From Chlamydomonas sphaeroides (Eukaryota > Chlorophyta > Chlorophyceae > Chlamydomonadales > Chlamydomonadaceae): DNA of 32,396 bases. The first letter of the stretch is position 1. Each line of letters opens with the position of its first letter. Shown one piece after another: positions 30,201 through 32,396 of this stretch. Below the pieces are notes generated by a model, which was given only the letters and a program-made list of their open reading frames with translations, ran no database searches and was not told where the DNA came from. A program made the position numbers and the translations under genes. The stretch spans positions 8,618 through 41,013 of the forward strand of contig BDDC01000621.1 in assembly GCA_001662425.1 (NCBI GenBank), given 5' to 3'.

Positions 30201-32268
30201 CCGTGTACGCGCAGGTGCCATACGTGCACCAGATCCTGGAGACGTACGTCAGCAAGATGTACGCCCTTTCGTACGGCATCGCGTCCGTGGGTGAGTCACA
30301 CCTGCCGTACGCAGCGGCATGGGCTGGCTCCGCGCATGGCCCGTCCGCGCCGCAAGGCCTTTCCCTTGAGCCCTATCGCATATTTGCAAGCCCGCCTTCC
30401 CTTCGCTCGCTGCGTACGGCAGAGGTCCACGGCGCCAACCCGCTCGACCATTTCGTACACCGCTTCACGCACCGTGTCGTACGCGGCTTACTCATCGCGC
30501 TGGGTCGGCCCGACGGGCGGCTGTACAGTCAGACCAAGAGCGAGAGCTGGGTGCTGCTGGGTCTGCTGCAAGCGAAGGTGCGGACCAGGCATGCCAGCAG
30601 CAGGGCCCGTGGCCACACCCCTGCCTGCCTCCACCCTAGCTTTTCTCTCTCTAGCCCCGCCTCTTTCCCTCCCGCCCTGCCTTGCTCGACCCCACCCCAT
30701 CACCCCTCCTGCCCTGCCCCCTCCCTGCCCCCTCCCTGCCGGCCCAAGGTGATCACCAGCTGGGGCCACCAGCCCGAGGTGGTGTCGGTGGGCCACAACC
30801 CCTACCACCCCGCAGTGGTGGACACACACCTGCAGGTACCGTATGTGGTAGGAGGGCTGGGCCGCAGCGACGTGGCGGGCTGGCCGCTGGCATGGGGCAG
30901 GGCAGGGTCCGGCGGTGGCCCTCGGTGTGGTCGGTGGGCTTGGTGGTGCTGAGTCGCCTCCCACCCCATCCCGGCCCCCTGGCAGCTGCCCACCAACCGG
31001 CCGCCGCTGCTGATCGAGGCGCTGGAGCACACCACGGGGGCCGTCGACCCCAACCAGCTGTGGGCCAGCAGGAGGTGGGTGGGAATGGCACCCGGCAGCC
31101 CGGCAACGCCAGCCGCACAAGCACGCAGCCGAGCCCCCTGACCGGCCCAAGTGTACTGTCACCAAAGCCCATACAACATACACCGCGTTTCCCTCGCCCT
31201 CCCCACCGCCTCTCATGCAGGCACATGGTTACGTCCAAGTTCCCGCTACACGAGAAGGCCAGGCAGCTGCTGCGGGAGCTGGAGGACGGAGCAGCCAGCA
31301 TCGACCCAGTCGCCCGCGCCAAGTCCATCGCCCGGGCCGGCAGTGCCGCAGCCCACACCGCGCGGCTCGCCGGCGGCAACGGCGCCTCTGTTACGCCCTC
31401 CCGCGAACCCACCGTCCGCGGCGCAAGCGGAAGCACCGATGCCATCGCTTCCGAGCGCTTCGCCCGCGCCAGCGCCGCCGGCCGTAGCGCCGACCCGTCC
31501 GTCCGCGCCAGCGCCGCCGGCCGCAGCACAGACGTGTCGTTGCGCAATGGCGCCGCTGCCACTGCGACTCCCACGGCCGCGCTGAGCCGCGGAGTCAGCC
31601 GGGGCTTCGGCGTCGTCGGGCGCATCAGCAAGCGGTCCGTGGGTGCTGCCAGCGGCAGCCTGGCGCGCGCAACCACAATGGCGCGGCTGATGGGCGGTCC
31701 CTGCAACGCCTACTCGGTGCTGTCGGGCGCCGACGTCCTCGACATGTGAGTGTGCCGTACTTGGATACTCTGATACGGCATCTATGGTGGGGCATGGCCG
31801 TACGGCTGTACCGTGCGGCGGGCACGGCAGCACATGGGATACTGCGCGGGACGGACGGCGCCTTGTCAGGGCCTGCTGGCGTCACCACAGCAAACTAAAG
31901 CCTTGCTGTGTTGGGTCACCAGTGACACCAGCCAAGTGACGATACTCTCGTTGCCGGCTGGGGTTGTGTTGGTTGGGCTACAGGCCTTCTGACCAGGTGG
32001 CGCCGCTGCTGGGCCCGGAGTCCAAGCACCTGGTGGGCGGCCACCTGCTGTACGGCATATTCCAGAAGGCTGAGCTGAGCAAGATGTGGGACAAGGTGAG
32101 GCCACGCCACAAGGCTTGCTGCACTGCCGGAATGCGCCGGGATGCCCCCCGGGCAGCGCTGATTACGGCGCGGCCGGCGCAATTGTGATGCCTGCTGCCC
32201 ACTCTCCCAACCGCCGGCCGCAGATTGCCACCGTGCGCTCGCTGGCGGGTCGCCTGGCAGCCAAGAAG
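20553..32268 (+). CDS. Giant membrane protein: class-II glutamine amidotransferase plus SIS domain (GlmS-like), 3' incomplete
   Basis: At least 33 exons encode about 2,135 residues before the window ends; no stop codon was reached. Domain order: hydrophobic N-terminus with HELSH (47-51); class-II glutamine amidotransferase starting at CGNVGLL (Cys214); low-complexity insertion (about 460-843); amidotransferase remainder with KGSFGLAILCSLEPDR and LYGSE; Ala- and Pro-rich linkers; an RMF/isomerase-like lead-in; SIS domain with GVEASLWLAEQW and STSGQTFPT (1458-1535); two hydrophobic segments (about 1687-1755); a conserved-looking soluble region; and a Ser/Ala-rich tail. In GlmS the amidotransferase frees ammonia from glutamine and the SIS pair aminates fructose-6-phosphate; whether this protein does so is unknown. 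Only one SIS unit is visible and the catalytic residues of the GlmS isomerase were not found. Exons by segment are listed in the following entries. All phases agree. Confidence 0.85.
21296..22642 (+). other. Class-II glutamine amidotransferase domain, first part
   Basis: End of exon 2 plus exons 21514-21825, 22044-22143, 22278-22423, 22540-22642. Family signatures are FLCGNVGLL (nucleophile Cys214), SSQRGAQSGG (239-249), GHTRFATSSQPSEG (323-336, Arg326 as in GlmS HTRWATHG), a SHPHQW segment, and THNGDFDFYRL (373-383, the oxyanion Asn-Gly). The position aligned with the conserved Asp of the SDTE motif reads THNE here. Exons are joined in consistent phase. Confidence 0.88.
21831..21881 (+). repeat. 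GGTTG-type simple repeat in an intron of the giant gene
   Basis: cggttgtcggttgtcggttg and related units fill the start of the intron after 21825. A similar GGTTGGGC tract lies at 28876-28919 in another intron of the same gene. Confidence 0.8.
22715..22744 (+). repeat. CATGAC/CATGAT hexamer repeat, 5 units
   Basis: Five 6-bp units in the 136-bp intron 22643-22778, just before its acceptor. It is a microsatellite. Confidence 0.9.
22779..24456 (+). other. Low-complexity insertion splitting the amidotransferase domain
   Basis: Exons 22779-23674 and 24201-24456 with a 526-bp intron. It starts with a helical, membrane-neutral stretch (ATRAELAALAAAVEAAFAAL, PDTVDTLLMMAMG) and then becomes Ala/Gly/Ser/Thr- and Arg-rich with no recognised fold. 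It ends in an acidic, Ala/Pro-rich segment. The end of the first exon (donor after ACG at 23674) and the start of the second are the least certain joints of the gene; both were chosen for phase 0. Confidence 0.6.
24588..25520 (+). other. Class-II glutamine amidotransferase domain, second part, with a poly-Ala spacer
   Basis: Exons 24588-24700, 24875-25047, 25187-25520. It carries YGLEAVRFACALGWG, KGSFGLAILCSLEPDRLC and MGAWGQPMAMSF...LYGSETNCC, corresponding to the late strands of amidotransferases (GlmS GAYGLVVMDSRHPD and following). The end of the last exon is Ala-dominated (long A runs interrupted by E, R and G) and then basic (GGGKRRSVDD). Confidence 0.75.
25609..27673 (+). other. Linker and lead-in to the SIS domain
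   Basis: Exons 25609-25668, 25746-26245, 26558-26603, 26888-27122, 27306-27428, 27544-27673. Exon 25746-26245 includes a 10-residue repeat and a Pro run of more than 15 residues. The later exons read IDIDEGHGEMMQLVLTD, DGWAMFRVDPFVRLRVFQIR and GRDYVADDIADIPRVLARVR, the last resembling the region just before SIS domains. The exon at 26888 relies on a cgaccag acceptor and could start elsewhere. Confidence 0.65.
25821..25910 (+). repeat. 30-bp tandem coding repeat (PSGHGAALRD)
   Basis: Two exact 30-bp units at 25851-25880 and 25881-25910 encode PSGHGAALRD twice. A diverged unit just before (25821-25850) encodes RSVHGATIRD. It lies in frame within the linker exon. Confidence 0.9.
28083..28865 (+). 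other. SIS (sugar isomerase) domain
   Basis: After exon 27812-27881 (TDPLSLNRQSGEELFAHLDE), exons 28083-28238, 28347-28498 and 28652-28865 encode one SIS fold: LLITGVEASLWLAEQWAGDL (1456-1475), KLVFPQLNVQAVSANKVISV, HTLCIAVSTSGQTFPT with the phosphosugar-binding S-T-S-G-Q-T (1527-1532), GRVWALCGSVDTKMALALG and EPPTVVCAAIHQTMSELLAF. The last donor could be read three bases earlier. Confidence 0.85.
28876..28919 (+). repeat. GGTTGGGC tandem repeat
   Basis: ggttgggcggttgggcgatt and similar units occupy the start of the short intron after the SIS domain. Confidence 0.85.
28958..29792 (+). other. Post-SIS region with two hydrophobic segments
   Basis: Exons 28958-29040, 29120-29233, 29395-29553, 29717-29792. 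The first two are soluble in character. The third has AWVLSLIHILATVVSGWPII followed by FAVVHSVCLG, and the fourth SVLYMFLPILYAVLL, both long enough to cross a membrane. The acceptor of the fourth exon is AAG. Confidence 0.75.
30002..31074 (+). other. Uncharacterised soluble region after the membrane segments
   Basis: Exons 30002-30052, 30215-30290, 30423-30577, 30749-30835, 30986-31074. It reads GKRTIVIADVPYVHQILETY, MYALSYGIAS, NPLDHFVHRFTHRVVRGLLI, GRPDGRLYSQTKSESWVLLG and EVVSVGHNPYHPAVVD. The composition is that of a folded domain, with many aromatic, His and charged residues and no low-complexity sequence. I do not recognise it. Phases match throughout; the exon at 30749 uses an AAG acceptor. 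Confidence 0.7.
30081..30136 (+). repeat. G-rich tract (GGGGC-type), intron
   Basis: Repeated ggggcc, ggggca and ggggcg units in the intron 30053-30214. Many runs of four G with short loops satisfy a G-quadruplex pattern on the transcribed RNA. Confidence 0.85.
31221..32268 (+). other. C-terminal tail exons of the giant protein (continues past the window)
   Basis: Exons 31221-31745, 31984-32095, 32224-32268. The first starts MVTSKFPLHEKARQLLRELE, then becomes Ser/Ala/Arg-rich with RASAAGRS repeated (about 31466-31530) and SRGFGVVGRISKRS. The second is folded-looking again (HLVGGHLLYGIFQKAELSKM). The third ends LAGRLAAKK at a GTGGGC donor, so at least one more exon lies to the right. Confidence 0.75.
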
Positions 32269-32332
32269 GTGGGCGCCCGGGTGGCGACCTCACGGAGCGT
32301 GGAGCCACCCCTGCCCTCTTGCCCTGGACCCC

Positions 32333-32396
32333 GACCCCCGACCCCCGACCCCCGACCCCCGACCCCCGACCCCCGACCCCCGACCCCCGACCCCCG
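32333..32396 (+). repeat. GACCCCC heptamer repeat, 9 copies, at the window end
   Basis: Nine exact GACCCCC units run to the last base, inside the intron after 32268. It is not the Chlamydomonas telomere motif (TTTTAGGG). The true length cannot be known from this window. Confidence 0.95.

Noticed and set aside
32333..32396. C-rich heptamer at the window edge as a telomere or CRISPR repeat
   Set aside because: The unit GACCCCC has no spacers and does not match the telomere motif. It is a microsatellite inside an intron.

Overview
The window looks like nuclear DNA of a chlorophyte green alga, most likely volvocine (Chlamydomonas/Volvox relatives). The evidence is very high GC, many short exons separated by short GC-rich introns, donors of the GTGAGG/GTGCGG/GTGGGG type, Ala/Pro/Gly-rich low-complexity protein segments, and TGTAA polyadenylation signals downstream of two of the genes. 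No bacterial, viral, organellar or RNA-gene features were recognised. All exon models were built by hand from splice consensus, phase agreement and protein-family similarity.

Layout, left to right. (1) 128-549, +: the last two exons of an unrecognised protein with a Pro-rich tail. (2) 1468-6025, +: a 13-exon indoleamine 2,3-dioxygenase (IDO) of about 482 residues with a probable plastid transit peptide. (3) 7534-11887, -: an 11-exon WDR12/YTM1 ribosome-biogenesis protein of about 480 residues, convergent with IDO. (4) 12368-19047, +: an 18-exon auxin-efflux-carrier/PIN-like transporter of about 923 residues with a very long central loop. It is divergent from WDR12 across a 480-bp shared promoter region. 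(5) 20553 to beyond the right edge, +: a giant gene with at least 33 exons and more than 2,130 residues. It encodes a class-II glutamine amidotransferase plus an SIS (sugar isomerase) domain, as in glucosamine-6-phosphate synthase, embedded in a membrane protein.

The fifth gene is the most unusual object here. Its N-terminus has an HELSH motif in a hydrophobic segment, resembling M50 (site-2-type) intramembrane metalloproteases. This is followed directly by the amidotransferase, whose would-be N-terminal nucleophile Cys sits near residue 214. The amidotransferase fold is interrupted by a low-complexity insertion of roughly 380 residues. Hydrophobic segments and a soluble region I cannot name follow the SIS domain.

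Other notable items are: a run of 11 identical in-frame 5' splice sites in the PIN-like gene; an octamer, GTACGGCA/TGCCGTAC, recurring at intron ends in three of the genes but not seen in WDR12; and the neighbourhood of a tryptophan-degrading enzyme and an auxin-carrier homologue.
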